Source of the DNA: CAIRDP01 sp037134895
Lineage (GTDB): Bacteria; Bacteroidota; Bacteroidia; Bacteroidales; FEN-979
Length of the DNA stretch: 64,000 bases
Direction of reading: 5' to 3'
Assembly: GCA_037134895.1 (NCBI GenBank)
Contig: JBAXLI010000010.1
Coordinates: 1 to 64,000 of the forward strand
Under the pieces are notes generated by a model that was not told where the DNA came from, made no database searches, and saw only the letters and a program-made list of their open reading frames with translations. A program made the translations under genes and the position numbers. Shown piece by piece: positions 26,148-35,146 of the stretch. Positions within the stretch are counted from its first letter, which is position 1. Every line of letters begins with the position of its first letter.

Positions 26148-28199
26148 ATGAAAAAATATTTAATTCTCCTGCTACCGCTGGTGATCCTGTTATCACAGTG
26201 CAAACAAAACGATAAGACCTTGCAGAACCAATCAAGGCAGTTCATCAGTCAGCAAACAACTGATACTGTTGTGAAGCTGCTACTGGCAAAATACGGCGAA
26301 AGCCAGAAACAACGAATCGAAAAAGGCATACGGCAGGCTGCCACCCTCTGGACCGAAAAAGACGGCAAAGAGACTGACTTCAGGGATCTTTGCGTTAAAT
26401 ATTTCGTCGGAGACCCTTCGAAACTGGATCTTTTATTCCAAAGGCTCTCGGGCAATTTTGAAGTACTTTTCGGTCATTACAACCTGCTTTCACTGGGCAT
26501 GAAATGGGCCGTGCATATAGATGCCGGCGAATTGCTGGATGTGGATGAAATCTTCGGGGCCTGGGATCCCGCATCGCATTATAACGATGACTTCTTCGGA
26601 AACAAGGTAGCTTTCATCACCTGTATGAATTTTCCCTTTTACACCCTTAGCGAGAAAGAAGAGCTCGGGGTGAAGTGGTCACGTAAAGACTGGGCTTATT
26701 CAAGGCTTGGCGACGCATTTACCGCCAGGGTCCCTGCTGATGCTAGTCAGAAAGTCTCCGATGCGCTTGCAGCTTCCGACAATTACATCAGCAATTACAA
26801 TATTTATATGGGGAACCTGCTTGACGATAAAGGACAGACCCATTTTCCGAAAGACATGAAGCTCATCTCCCACTGGAACCTCAGGGACGAGCTCAAAGCT
26901 AACTATAACAAAGGTGAAGAGGGCCTGCTGAAGCAGAGAATGGTTTATAATGTGATGCTTCACATTATTGACCAGAGCATTCCCGATTCGGTCATAAACA
27001 GTCCGAAATTCCAATGGAATCCTGTGACCAACAAGATGTACAGGGATGGCAAGGAAGTATCGTTTACTCCGGAACCCGACAAACGCTATGATTGTTTCCT
27101 TAACAATTTCAAGGCCATGAAGGCAGTAGATCAATATACTCCGCTTACACCCTCATTCATCCAGAGGGCCTTTAACCAGGGTATGGAGATCAGGAAGGAG
27201 CAGGTGGAAAAGCTTTTCACCGATCTGTGTTCATCCGCAGAAGTTAAAAAAACAGGAGAGTTGATCAGCAAGAGACTTGGCAGGCCCCTTCAACCATTTG
27301 ATATCTGGTATGACGGTTTCAAAGCCCGGAGCAGTATGAACCAGGATGAACTGGACAAGATAACCAGGGCGAAGTATCCCAATGCCAAAGCTTTTGAAGC
27401 CGATATTCCGGCCATCTTACTAAAGCTTGGTTTCAAACCGGAGCTGGCAAAGGAAATCGCATCCCATATCACGGTCGATCCGGCCAGGGGGAGCGGACAT
27501 GCATGGGGAGCCCAGATGAAGGGAGACAAGGCCCATCTGCGTACCCGCATCGCGAAAACAGGCATGGATTATAAAGGGTATAATATCGCCGTTCATGAGC
27601 TCGGGCATAATGTTGAGCAAACGATTTCGCTGTATATGGTCGACAATTACATGATGCAGGGAGTTCCCAATACTGCTTTCACCGAAGCCCTGGCTTTCCT
27701 GTTCCAGAAACGCGATCTTTTCCTGCTCGGAAAGAGCAATCCCGATCCGAATAAGGAAGCCCTGGATGCCCTCGACCAGTTCTGGAGTAGTTACGAGATC
27801 ATGGGAGTTTCGCTGGTTGATATGAGCGTATGGAACTGGCTTTATCAAAACCCGAATGCGACAACAGCACAGCTGAAAGAAAAGGTGATCTCCACGGCAA
27901 AAGACGTTTGGAATAAATATTATGCAGAAGTCTTCGGCGTGAAAGATTGCCCTATCCTGGCCATCTATTCGCATATGATCGACAATCCTCTGTACCTGCC
28001 GAATTACCCGGTTGGGCATCTTATCGATTTCCAGATTGACGAATACCTTAAAGGGAAGAATTTTGCGGATGAGATTGTACGCATTTATTCGACCGGCCGC
28101 ATGATACCTCAGCTTTGGATGAAAAATGCAGTCGGCAGCGAGATTTCGATAAAGCCGTTGCTGGATGCTACGGACAGGGCGCTGAATGTGGTGAGGTGA
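26148..28199 (+). CDS. Zinc metallopeptidase lipoprotein (gluzincin, M3-like)
   Basis: A 683-residue protein with a lipoprotein signal ending LLSQC (Cys18). The zinc motif is HELGH at 483-487 and a likely third ligand is Glu513 in TEALAFLF, 26 residues on, which fits gluzincins such as M3 oligopeptidases. A GSGHAW stretch lies about 30 residues before the motif. M49 is ruled out because that family needs HEXXXH. Predicted to be anchored in the envelope and to trim peptides. The TGA stop is part of the TGATTGGT tract that follows. The family assignment is from motif spacing only. Confidence 0.7.
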   Translation: MKKYLILLLPLVILLSQCKQNDKTLQNQSRQFISQQTTDTVVKLLLAKYGESQKQRIEKGIRQAATLWTEKDGKETDFRDLCVKYFVGDPSKLDLLFQRLSGNFEVLFGHYNLLSLGMKWAVHIDAGELLDVDEIFGAWDPASHYNDDFFGNKVAFITCMNFPFYTLSEKEELGVKWSRKDWAYSRLGDAFTARVPADASQKVSDALAASDNYISNYNIYMGNLLDDKGQTHFPKDMKLISHWNLRDELKANYNKGEEGLLKQRMVYNVMLHIIDQSIPDSVINSPKFQWNPVTNKMYRDGKEVSFTPEPDKRYDCFLNNFKAMKAVDQYTPLTPSFIQRAFNQGMEIRKEQVEKLFTDLCSSAEVKKTGELISKRLGRPLQPFDIWYDGFKARSSMNQDELDKITRAKYPNAKAFEADIPAILLKLGFKPELAKEIASHITVDPARGSGHAWGAQMKGDKAHLRTRIAKTGMDYKGYNIAVHELGHNVEQTISLYMVDNYMMQGVPNTAFTEALAFLFQKRDLFLLGKSNPDPNKEALDALDQFWSSYEIMGVSLVDMSVWNWLYQNPNATTAQLKEKVISTAKDVWNKYYAEVFGVKDCPILAIYSHMIDNPLYLPNYPVGHLIDFQIDEYLKGKNFADEIVRIYSTGRMIPQLWMKNAVGSEISIKPLLDATDRALNVVR

Positions 28200-28313
28200 T
28201 TGGTTGTTGGTGATTGGTGATTGGTTGTTGGTGATTGGTTATTGGTTATTGGTTATTGGTTGTTGGTTATTGGTGATTGGTTACCAAGTACCAAGTACCA
28301 AGTGCCAAGCGCC
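28197..28313. repeat. Heptanucleotide tracts TGGTKAT and ACCAAGT
   Basis: TGATTGG/TTGTTGG heptamers run from the TGA stop of the peptidase gene to about 28284; ACCAAGT/GCCAAGC heptamers then run to 28313 on the side of the converging hutI gene. The two parts are partly complementary (TTGGT against ACCAA). Confidence 0.88.
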
Positions 28314-28323
28314 AATGAACATG

Positions 28324-29574
28324 CTAAATCACCTTCCCATTAAGTATCACCGTCTCCACCTTATTGCTTCCATAGGCATAAGGCATGAATTCGTATGAAG
28401 GGATGGGTTTGGTTATGAACATATTGGCTTTCTTACCCACGGCAATGCTTCCGTATTCCTCACTCAAACCCATGGCATAGGCCGAATTAATGGTGACCGC
28501 GTTGATGGCTTCCTCGGGAAGCATGCGGTATTTGATACAGGCCATGGAAAGGATGAACTGCATGTTTCCTGAAGGCGATGAACCCGGATTAAAATCACTC
28601 GCCATAGCGACAGGCAACCCGGCATCCATCATTTTCCTAACCGGGGCATAATCCATCCCCAGGAAAAATGCTGCTCCCGGAAGAACGGTAGGCATGGTAT
28701 CAGAACCCAGCAGGCATGCAATCTCTGCATCTCCTGTACATTCAAGGTGATCGACCGAAAGAGCATTATATTTCACCCCAACCTGAATACCACCCGAAAA
28801 GTACAACTCGTTGGCATGTATCTTTGGCCTCATGCCAAATTTCATGCCAGCCGTGAGTATCCGCTCTGTGTCATCCGCTGTAAAAAAACCCCGTTCACAA
28901 AACACATCAATGTAATCGGCCAGTTCCTCAGCCGCTACCTGTGGGATCATCTCATTAATTACCACGTCGACAAACTCCGACTGATTGTTCCTGTATTCTG
29001 GAGGTACTGCATGAGCTCCGAGGAAGGTCGCAACCAGCTTCATGGGAGTCATGAACTGTAATTTCTTTATAACCCTGAGCATCTTCAGTTCGTCTTCGAC
29101 ATTTAGTCCGTACCCGCTTTTGATCTCAACAGCCCCGGTCCCAAACATCATGATCTCCCTGAGGCGCGGCAGGGCCTGCTCTATCAGTTCCTCCTCCGAA
29201 GCCTCATGAAGCCTCCGGGCCGAATTCAGTATCCCTCCTCCCCTTGAAGCAATCTCCTCGTACGACAGGCCCCTGATCTTGTCGATATACTCTATTTCTC
29301 TGCTTCCTGCATAAACCAGGTGAGTATGTGAATCGCAAAAAGAAGGAAAAACCATACGGCCGGAAGCGTCAATGACTTTCATTTTCATCCCCCAGGCTTT
29401 GGTGAAATCGGGAATATCTTTCATCTTCCCGAAATCGGTGATCCTGTCGCCTTCAATATAAACCCAGGCGTCCTTCAGTGTTTTAATTTTCGCCATTTCA
29501 GGCCCGGAGACTTTCAGTTTGGGTTTGTTCTCAACCTGCACCAGTTCCCGGATATTTTTGATCAACAGAGCCAT
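28324..29574 (-). CDS. hutI: Imidazolonepropionase
   Basis: A 416-residue amidohydrolase-fold enzyme that opens 4-imidazolone-5-propanoate to N-formimino-L-glutamate, the substrate of FtcD. Visible marks: metal-binding DSHTHLVYAG (about 79-88), GLSYEEIASRGGGIL (about 104), GTGAVEIKSGYGLN (about 145), HANELYFSGG and SDFNPGSSPSGNMQF. The length is typical. HutH and HutU are not in the window. A promoter-like box lies at 29613-29620 on the minus strand, nearly touching that of the plus-strand C10 protease gene. Confidence 0.95.
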   Translation of the reverse strand: MALLIKNIRELVQVENKPKLKVSGPEMAKIKTLKDAWVYIEGDRITDFGKMKDIPDFTKAWGMKMKVIDASGRMVFPSFCDSHTHLVYAGSREIEYIDKIRGLSYEEIASRGGGILNSARRLHEASEEELIEQALPRLREIMMFGTGAVEIKSGYGLNVEDELKMLRVIKKLQFMTPMKLVATFLGAHAVPPEYRNNQSEFVDVVINEMIPQVAAEELADYIDVFCERGFFTADDTERILTAGMKFGMRPKIHANELYFSGGIQVGVKYNALSVDHLECTGDAEIACLLGSDTMPTVLPGAAFFLGMDYAPVRKMMDAGLPVAMASDFNPGSSPSGNMQFILSMACIKYRMLPEEAINAVTINSAYAMGLSEEYGSIAVGKKANMFITKPIPSYEFMPYAYGSNKVETVILNGKVI

Positions 29575-29612
29575 AAATGCATCTTAAGTTTTGCAGTGTA
29601 CACAAAGATAGG

Positions 29613-29620
29613 TATTTTTT
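29613..29620 (-). promoter_or_regulatory. -7 box TATCTTTG for hutI
   Basis: TAnnTTTG on the minus strand, 38 bases upstream of the hutI ATG and two bases from a plus-strand box. Confidence 0.45.
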
Positions 29621-29622
29621 CT

Positions 29623-29630
29623 TACCTTTG
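29623..29630 (+). promoter_or_regulatory. -7 box TACCTTTG for the first C10 protease
   Basis: TAnnTTTG, 28 bases before the ATG at 29659; faces the hutI box, so the two promoters may compete for polymerase. Confidence 0.45.
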
Positions 29631-29658
29631 AAACTGCATCGAAACCAGCCTTACATCC

Positions 29659-31806
29659 ATGAAAAAAGTTATGTTTATCCTGGTGTTTCTGATGATCCAG
29701 GCCCTGTCACTAACGGCTGGGAAGGTTCATATTGAAACCGCAAGAACTGCAGCCAACAACTTCTTTACAGCACATTATACCCGTCTGAATCCTGACTTCA
29801 CTGGCATGGCTTCTGTGACTGAAACAAGAACCATAACCCGGGATGGCCAGCCTCTGTATTTTATGTTTAATATGTCACCCTGCGGGTGGATTGCGGTAAG
29901 CGGTGATGACGCTGCCTGGCCGGTTCTGGCATATTCTTTTGAAGGCAGATATACAGGGGAAGACCTTCCTCCGCAGTTTATTGCCTGGATGAAGCAATAC
30001 GAAGATGCGCTATTTTATTTTTCAGGTAATCCAACCGACTCTCCAACCCTGACAGCCAAGGCCTGGCAGGAAATTCTGGACAAAGGATATGTCGAGTCAT
30101 ACACTTCAAGATTACTTTCATCCGTTGCTCCCATGCTTACTTCGAACTGGGGACAAGGACTGTATTTTAACAGCGCCTGTCCGGCCGACAGCAAGGGTCC
30201 CGGCGGACATACCCTGGTTGGTTGCGTGCCCGTGGCCATGGGACAGCTCATGAACTACTACAGATGGCCTGTTACCGGCACCGGTTCATATTCCTACACC
30301 AATCCGCCCTATGGTGTTCTCACAGCCAACTTCGGCGCAACCACCTACCTCTGGGACAATATGACCAATACCCTGAACCGTCCGAATGAGGGAATACCTG
30401 CCCTGCTAGCGCATCTCGGCATTTCATGCGACCTGGTTTACGGCCCTGCGTCCTCTGGAATGTATAATCATAAAGCCGCATATTCACTGCGGACCTATTT
30501 CAAATACTCCCCCCAGACCCAATACCTCTTCCGCGACAGTACGAACCTGAGATGGGACAGCGTGATCGTAGCCCACCTGAACCGGGCAATGCCATTATAT
30601 TATGCCGGATGGAGTGTTCCGAACATCAACGGGCATGCCTTTGTTTGCGACGGCTACCAGGATACGACCTATTTCCATTTCAATTTCGGATGGAATGGCA
30701 GTTCCAACGGATATTTCTACAGCGGCAACCCTTCACCGCCGGGCTACAATTTCCAGCTTGCCCAGGAACTTATCATTAACTGCTTTCCCGACACAGTCAG
30801 CTACACCTACCCCACCTATTGCGAGGGCAGTAAAACAATTAACTATTTCGACGCTCTCATTACCGATGGCAGCGGTCCTGCCAAACCTTACTCAACGACC
30901 GCCGACTGCAGCTGGCTGATCAGTCCGCAAACATCCGAAGACTCCGTATCATCCATTGACATCACATTCAGCCGGCTGAGTACCAACCCATCCGATTTAG
31001 TGATGGTCTATGACGGGCCAACAACAGCTTCTCCCCTTCTCGGCAGTTTTTCAGGAACCGCAGTACCACCCATGTTTTCCTCAACCGGCAATAAAGTTTT
31101 GGTGAAGTTCAAGGCAAACGGAGGAACCCCCGGCAACGGTTTCAAAACAGGGTTTTCGGCCAGGCTTCCTGTCTGGTGCAACGGCACAACGACGACTCTC
31201 ATCCAGGGAGATACCGCCGAATTCAGCAATGGCAGCTATGGATTTAATTATTCGAACAATACAAACTGCAAATGGAAGCTGCTTAGGAACGATACCCTTC
31301 CTCTTACGATCTATTTTAAGCGTTTTGATACCGAACCAGGTTTTGACAACCTCACGATATATGACCTTGGAGCAGGAATCCCCATTGATACGATCTCAGG
31401 GCATTACGATTCAACCAACCTTCCTGCCCCGGTTACTTCCCACAGCGGCAAGATGTTCCTCAGCTTTACCACCAACAGCAGCATTACCGGCAAAGGCTGG
31501 GAGATCTATTATCCGAAAAAAAACACAGGTATTACTGAGACTGCGGATGAGAATTCCCTTTTGATCTATCCGAACCCCGCTTCAGCAATGGTTAGCCTCC
31601 GTTTCACAGCCTTAAAGGCAAGCCAGGGAGAATTGCTGCTGTCATCAACTGACGGAAGGCACCTCTTAAATAAAAAGGTAGCTATAGCCGACGGCCTCAA
31701 CACCATCCGGCTAAGCGTGTCAGGCTTTAATGCGGGACTATATTTTATCAGTCTGAAAACGAATAATTCAGTATTTACAGGTAAACTGATCATCTGCAAA
31801 CAATAG
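29659..31806 (+). CDS. C10 family cysteine protease with CUB-like domains and type IX sorting tail
   Basis: A 715-residue secreted protease. In order: signal peptide (1-20), Spi-type pro-domain (about 21-125), streptopain-type catalytic domain with Cys189 (LVGCVPVAMGQLMNYYRWP) and His326 (NGHAFVCDGYQ), two CUB-like modules (about 390-510 and 515-620), and a C-terminal sorting domain starting LLIYPNPAS near 634. It should be exported by Sec, moved across the outer membrane by the type IX system and activated by pro-domain removal. A close paralog follows after 5 bases, so the two form an operon. PorX, a type IX regulator, is encoded 20 kb away. Confidence 0.93.
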   Translation: MKKVMFILVFLMIQALSLTAGKVHIETARTAANNFFTAHYTRLNPDFTGMASVTETRTITRDGQPLYFMFNMSPCGWIAVSGDDAAWPVLAYSFEGRYTGEDLPPQFIAWMKQYEDALFYFSGNPTDSPTLTAKAWQEILDKGYVESYTSRLLSSVAPMLTSNWGQGLYFNSACPADSKGPGGHTLVGCVPVAMGQLMNYYRWPVTGTGSYSYTNPPYGVLTANFGATTYLWDNMTNTLNRPNEGIPALLAHLGISCDLVYGPASSGMYNHKAAYSLRTYFKYSPQTQYLFRDSTNLRWDSVIVAHLNRAMPLYYAGWSVPNINGHAFVCDGYQDTTYFHFNFGWNGSSNGYFYSGNPSPPGYNFQLAQELIINCFPDTVSYTYPTYCEGSKTINYFDALITDGSGPAKPYSTTADCSWLISPQTSEDSVSSIDITFSRLSTNPSDLVMVYDGPTTASPLLGSFSGTAVPPMFSSTGNKVLVKFKANGGTPGNGFKTGFSARLPVWCNGTTTTLIQGDTAEFSNGSYGFNYSNNTNCKWKLLRNDTLPLTIYFKRFDTEPGFDNLTIYDLGAGIPIDTISGHYDSTNLPAPVTSHSGKMFLSFTTNSSITGKGWEIYYPKKNTGITETADENSLLIYPNPASAMVSLRFTALKASQGELLLSSTDGRHLLNKKVAIADGLNTIRLSVSGFNAGLYFISLKTNNSVFTGKLIICKQ

Positions 31807-31811
31807 TCTTC

Positions 31812-33953
31812 ATGAAAAAAAACCTTGCCCTTATTTTTATCCTGCTTTTTTCGATAATCACAGTATTTGCCAAACCCGCTGATCAAAGCACTATACGCAA
31901 AGTAGCTGTAAATTTCTATTATGAACATGCCCGGCTGGCCCAGGGACTAACCATGAGTTCCATAGCTGTAAAGGAAATTATTCCTGCCTCATACAACGGC
32001 CGTATAGTATATTACACCATCAGACTGAATCCCGGGGGATGGATTGTCGTTTCGGCGGATGATGCTGTAACACCGGTGCTGGCTTATTCATTTGAGGACA
32101 ACCTGAATGCAGAATCCCTTCCTCCACAGTATGTTTCGTGGATGGAAAAGTATGGCAAGCAGATTGATGATGTCGTAATCAGGAACCTCCCGGCTTCTGA
32201 CGAGATTTCGGGGAAATGGGCAAAATACACCAATTATGACCAGAACCAGTCGCCGGATCTTCTTATGACTACGGGCGTTTCCCCGCTGATCATACATAAC
32301 TGGAACCAGAGCTTTCCATACAACATTTATTGTCCTGAAGACCCGGCCGGTCCGGGAAACCACGTATTAGCCGGCTGTGTCGCCACAGCCATGTGCCAGA
32401 TAATGTACTATTACCGTTATCCGCAGACAGGTAACGGTCAGCATTGCTATAATCCGAGTGGTTATCCCCAGCAATGTGCTGATTACGGAACAACTACGTA
32501 TGACTGGAATGCCATGGTCAACTCTCTTACAGGGGCCAGGCTGCAGAACGACAGTGCAGTGTCCCTGCTTTTATGGCATGCAGGCATCGGAGTTAACATG
32601 ATGTACGGAGCAGGCAGTTCAGGGGCATATTCTGATGACGCAAGAAACGCCATGGTGAGCTATTTCAGGTACAGCTCAAACGCATCATATATCCAGAGGG
32701 ATAATTACCAGGTTCAGGACTGGGATAACATCCTAAGGTCAAACCTGGATCAGAAAATGCCGGTCTATTATGACGGGTACGGCTCTGCAGGAGGCCATGC
32801 CTTCAACTGCGACGGATACCAGGGCACTGATCATTTTCACTTCAACTGGGGATGGAGCGGCACTGCAAACGGGTATTATTACCTTAACAACCTGAATCCT
32901 TCAGGGTATAATTTTTCCTCAGGAGAAGGGGCGATTGTCAATATCTTCCCCGATACCGTAGCCAATACATATCCTTATATTTGCCAGCCACAGACAATCC
33001 TCAGGTCCATCTCAGGCAGCTTTGACGACGGCAGCGGACCGGTACTGGGCTACCATCCAAACAGCCAGTGTTCATGGCTGATTGCACCTGTGAGTAACGA
33101 AGATTCGGTCGAGAACATTACACTCAATTTCAATTCGTTCAGCACCGTCGCCGGAACAGATATTCTCAGGGTTTACAAAGGCAGCAGCACATCCGACTCC
33201 CTGTTAGGCGAATTTTCGGGAAACACCCTTCCTCCCATTATACAGGTAAACGGTCCGAAAGCTTTGGTGACTTTTACAACAGGATCGCCGGCCCCCGGAC
33301 AAGGCTGGCTGATCTCATATACAGGTAAAGTCATGGACTGGTGTTCAGCTGCAGAAACGGTGAGCGACACGGCTGGCGAGATCACCGATGGCAGCATGCA
33401 CTTCAATTACCATAATGCCAGCGTATGCCGATGGAAGATCCTCCCAACCGGTAACACAAAACCTTTAAGCCTTGAATTTACCTCGTTCCATACAGAGGCA
33501 AACCACGATTATGTAAGGATTTATGATTATGGCACAGGGGAATTCCTGGCAGAATTTTCGGGAATATATAATGGTACCAGCGTGCCCGGACCAGTGACTG
33601 CCGGCAGCGGGCAGATGTTCATTATTTTTTCGACCGACCAGCTTGGGACCGAAGCCGGCTGGGAAGCCAGGTATGGGCTAACACTGGGCTGCGATGAGTT
33701 GAAAAGTGCATCAGACCTTCAGGTTTTTCCAAACCCGGCTCATGATTATATCAACATCCTTTGCAGCAACTCTCAAAACACCGGATTTCAGGCCGAACTG
33801 AGCAATATAAAAGGCATCAGCGTGTCAAAGCATACTTTTGACCAGGGTAGCGGACTTATGAAACTAAGCATTGCCGGGCTTCCCCAGGGCATGTATTTTC
33901 TGCGGATAACATCCGGGAAAGGAAGTGTGGTTAGGAAGATTGTTGTGGAATGA
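31812..33953 (+). CDS. C10 family cysteine protease, tandem paralog
   Basis: A 713-residue paralog of the preceding protease with the same order of parts: signal peptide (MKKNLALIFILLFSIITVFA), pro-domain, catalytic Cys189 (LAGCVATAMCQIMYYYRYP) and His329 (GGHAFNCDGYQ), two CUB-like modules and a sorting tail (VFPNPAHDYINIL) near 640. Identity to its neighbour is moderate, so the duplication is old. Its TGA starts a GATGCRG heptamer tract. Substrates are unknown. Confidence 0.93.
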   Translation: MKKNLALIFILLFSIITVFAKPADQSTIRKVAVNFYYEHARLAQGLTMSSIAVKEIIPASYNGRIVYYTIRLNPGGWIVVSADDAVTPVLAYSFEDNLNAESLPPQYVSWMEKYGKQIDDVVIRNLPASDEISGKWAKYTNYDQNQSPDLLMTTGVSPLIIHNWNQSFPYNIYCPEDPAGPGNHVLAGCVATAMCQIMYYYRYPQTGNGQHCYNPSGYPQQCADYGTTTYDWNAMVNSLTGARLQNDSAVSLLLWHAGIGVNMMYGAGSSGAYSDDARNAMVSYFRYSSNASYIQRDNYQVQDWDNILRSNLDQKMPVYYDGYGSAGGHAFNCDGYQGTDHFHFNWGWSGTANGYYYLNNLNPSGYNFSSGEGAIVNIFPDTVANTYPYICQPQTILRSISGSFDDGSGPVLGYHPNSQCSWLIAPVSNEDSVENITLNFNSFSTVAGTDILRVYKGSSTSDSLLGEFSGNTLPPIIQVNGPKALVTFTTGSPAPGQGWLISYTGKVMDWCSAAETVSDTAGEITDGSMHFNYHNASVCRWKILPTGNTKPLSLEFTSFHTEANHDYVRIYDYGTGEFLAEFSGIYNGTSVPGPVTAGSGQMFIIFSTDQLGTEAGWEARYGLTLGCDELKSASDLQVFPNPAHDYINILCSNSQNTGFQAELSNIKGISVSKHTFDQGSGLMKLSIAGLPQGMYFLRITSGKGSVVRKIVVE

Positions 33954-34017
33954 TGCGGGATGCGGGATGCAGGATGCGGGATGCAGGATGCAAGATGCAG
34001 GATGCGGGATGGCAGAT
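33951..34017. repeat. Heptanucleotide tract, GATGCRG family
   Basis: About nine heptamers (GATGCGG, GATGCAG, GATGCAA) that begin with the TGA stop of the second C10 protease. The same family is found inside aroA at 46141-46231. Confidence 0.9.
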
Positions 34018-34065
34018 GGCTTTTGGTTTTTGGTTTTTGGCTCCTTGCTTTAGGTATTATTACCA

Positions 34066-34127
34066 ATCCCTAATCCCGAATCCCCAATCCCCAATCCCCA
34101 ATCCCTAATCCCCAACCCTTAATCCCT
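34066..34127. repeat. Heptanucleotide tract, GGGATTA family
   Basis: CCCCAAT/CCCTAAT units on the plus strand, read as GGGATTA/GGGGATT in the sense of the minus-strand gene that ends at 34119. Its stop TAA and last codon (GAT) are part of the first unit. Bases 34018-34065 between this and the previous tract include a short TTTTTGG-type repeat. Confidence 0.88.
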
Positions 34128-34532
34128 GAAAAGTATATCAATTGCCCCCCTTTTCTCTATACATTCCATTAGCTTGGATTTCAGCTTCCAGCAGGTCATC
34201 TGGCGCTTATCCAACTGCCGGGACAGCTCATAGCTGGATATCTCCGGGTCATGGCATACCATATAAACCATCCGGAAGGCTTCTGTAATTGGGATATGAC
34301 AGCGGTGAAAAATCGTGTTTGCAGTTGCCGATTCTTCGGCTTTGCATCGGGTACACCTTCTTGAAAAAGCAGTCTTGCCCTTGCAATAATTTGTGTGCCC
34401 GCATTTCCTGCAGATAAACCCATCAGTCCATTTTTGCGCGGATATAAACTGTAGACAGTTTTCTTCAGAAGAGAACATGCTTTCAAACTGACTAAGGTCT
34501 AATTTTTTAATCTCCCACATACTTTTATGCAC
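34119..34532 (-). CDS. Stand-alone IS1595-type zinc-ribbon protein
   Basis: A 137-residue protein (MWEIKK at 34520 is an equally good start). It matches the N-terminal part of IS1595-family transposases: LQFISAQKWTDGFICRKCGHTNYC, then RRCTRCKAEESATANTIFHRCHIPI, with zinc-binding CxxC pairs, and a helical region EISSYELSRQLDKRQMTCWKLKSKL. The DDE nuclease domain is absent and no terminal inverted repeats are seen. The frame is open and a TAnnTTTG box lies just upstream (34543-34550), so it could be a tamed DNA-binding protein rather than a dead fragment. The stop lies within a repeat tract. Confidence 0.75.
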   Translation of the reverse strand: MHKSMWEIKKLDLSQFESMFSSEENCLQFISAQKWTDGFICRKCGHTNYCKGKTAFSRRCTRCKAEESATANTIFHRCHIPITEAFRMVYMVCHDPEISSYELSRQLDKRQMTCWKLKSKLMECIEKRGAIDILFRD

Positions 34533-34542
34533 TGACGAACTG

Positions 34543-34550
34543 CAAAATTA
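34543..34550 (-). promoter_or_regulatory. -7 box TAATTTTG for the zinc-ribbon gene
   Basis: Minus-strand TAnnTTTG, 10 bases before the ATG at 34532 and 22 before the ATG at 34520; the spacing favours the latter start. Confidence 0.45.
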
Positions 34551-34593
34551 AAAAAAAAGGTGATACTTATGCGATTTATTATAAAATATTTTG

Positions 34594-34601
34594 TAATTTT
34601 G
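34594..34601 (+). promoter_or_regulatory. -7 box TAATTTTG for the thioredoxin pair
   Basis: TAnnTTTG, 33 bases before the ATG at 34635; the same octamer as the divergent box 50 bases away. Confidence 0.5.
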
Positions 34602-34634
34602 CAGCTGAAATTCATCCACTAAAAAGATATACCA

Positions 34635-35129
34635 ATGAAAAATACAGGCTTTTTCCTCGCAGTACTGGTTTTACTGAGTCTTGCAGCATGTGCCGAAAAT
34701 CCGCCAAATACAGGAGTTAATGCTGCCTCGAAACAAGCAGCCCTGGAGCAAACCTCCCAGGGTAAAGTTGTGCACCTCAGCCAGGAACTTTTCAAGCAGG
34801 TCGTATGGGATTTTAAGAAAAACTCAGCAAGCTGGTTGTTTGAAGGCGACATCCCGGTAATTGTCGACTTTTATGCCGACTGGTGCCGCCCGTGTAAAGC
34901 ACTCGCACCAACCCTCGACGAACTTGCCATGGAATACAAAGGAAAGATCCGGATATATAAGATCAATACCGACGAAAACCGCGAACTATCAGGGCTTATG
35001 GGAATAAGTTCAATCCCTGCTCTCCTGTTCGTTCCCAAAACCGGCAAACCCAGTTTCTCTCTCGGGGCATTACCGAAAGACAAGCTTAATACAATGATAA
35101 ATGAGTCATTACTCAAAGAAAAGAAATAA
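34635..35129 (+). CDS. Thioredoxin-like lipoprotein with CRPC active site
   Basis: A 164-residue protein with lipobox LAAC19 and a thioredoxin fold from about residue 45 to the end. The active site is WCRPCK (Cys84, Cys87), with the cis-Pro in SSIPALLF. Arg in place of Gly between the cysteines should change the redox potential. Being lipid-anchored, it would act in the periplasm or outer membrane. A cytosolic thioredoxin gene follows after 17 bases. The two share the same C-terminal pattern (GALPKDKLNTMI / GALPKDSLIKAI), which suggests duplication and gain of a signal. Confidence 0.88.
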   Translation: MKNTGFFLAVLVLLSLAACAENPPNTGVNAASKQAALEQTSQGKVVHLSQELFKQVVWDFKKNSASWLFEGDIPVIVDFYADWCRPCKALAPTLDELAMEYKGKIRIYKINTDENRELSGLMGISSIPALLFVPKTGKPSFSLGALPKDKLNTMINESLLKEKK

Positions 35130-35146
35130 CATAAAAAATTAACCAT

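Noticed and set aside
26148..28199. Assignment of the metallopeptidase to M49 (dipeptidyl peptidase III)
   Set aside because: The motif is HELGH (HEXXH), whereas M49 needs HEXXXH.
34119..34532. A complete IS1595 insertion sequence
   Set aside because: There is no DDE domain, no terminal inverted repeats and no target duplication around the gene.
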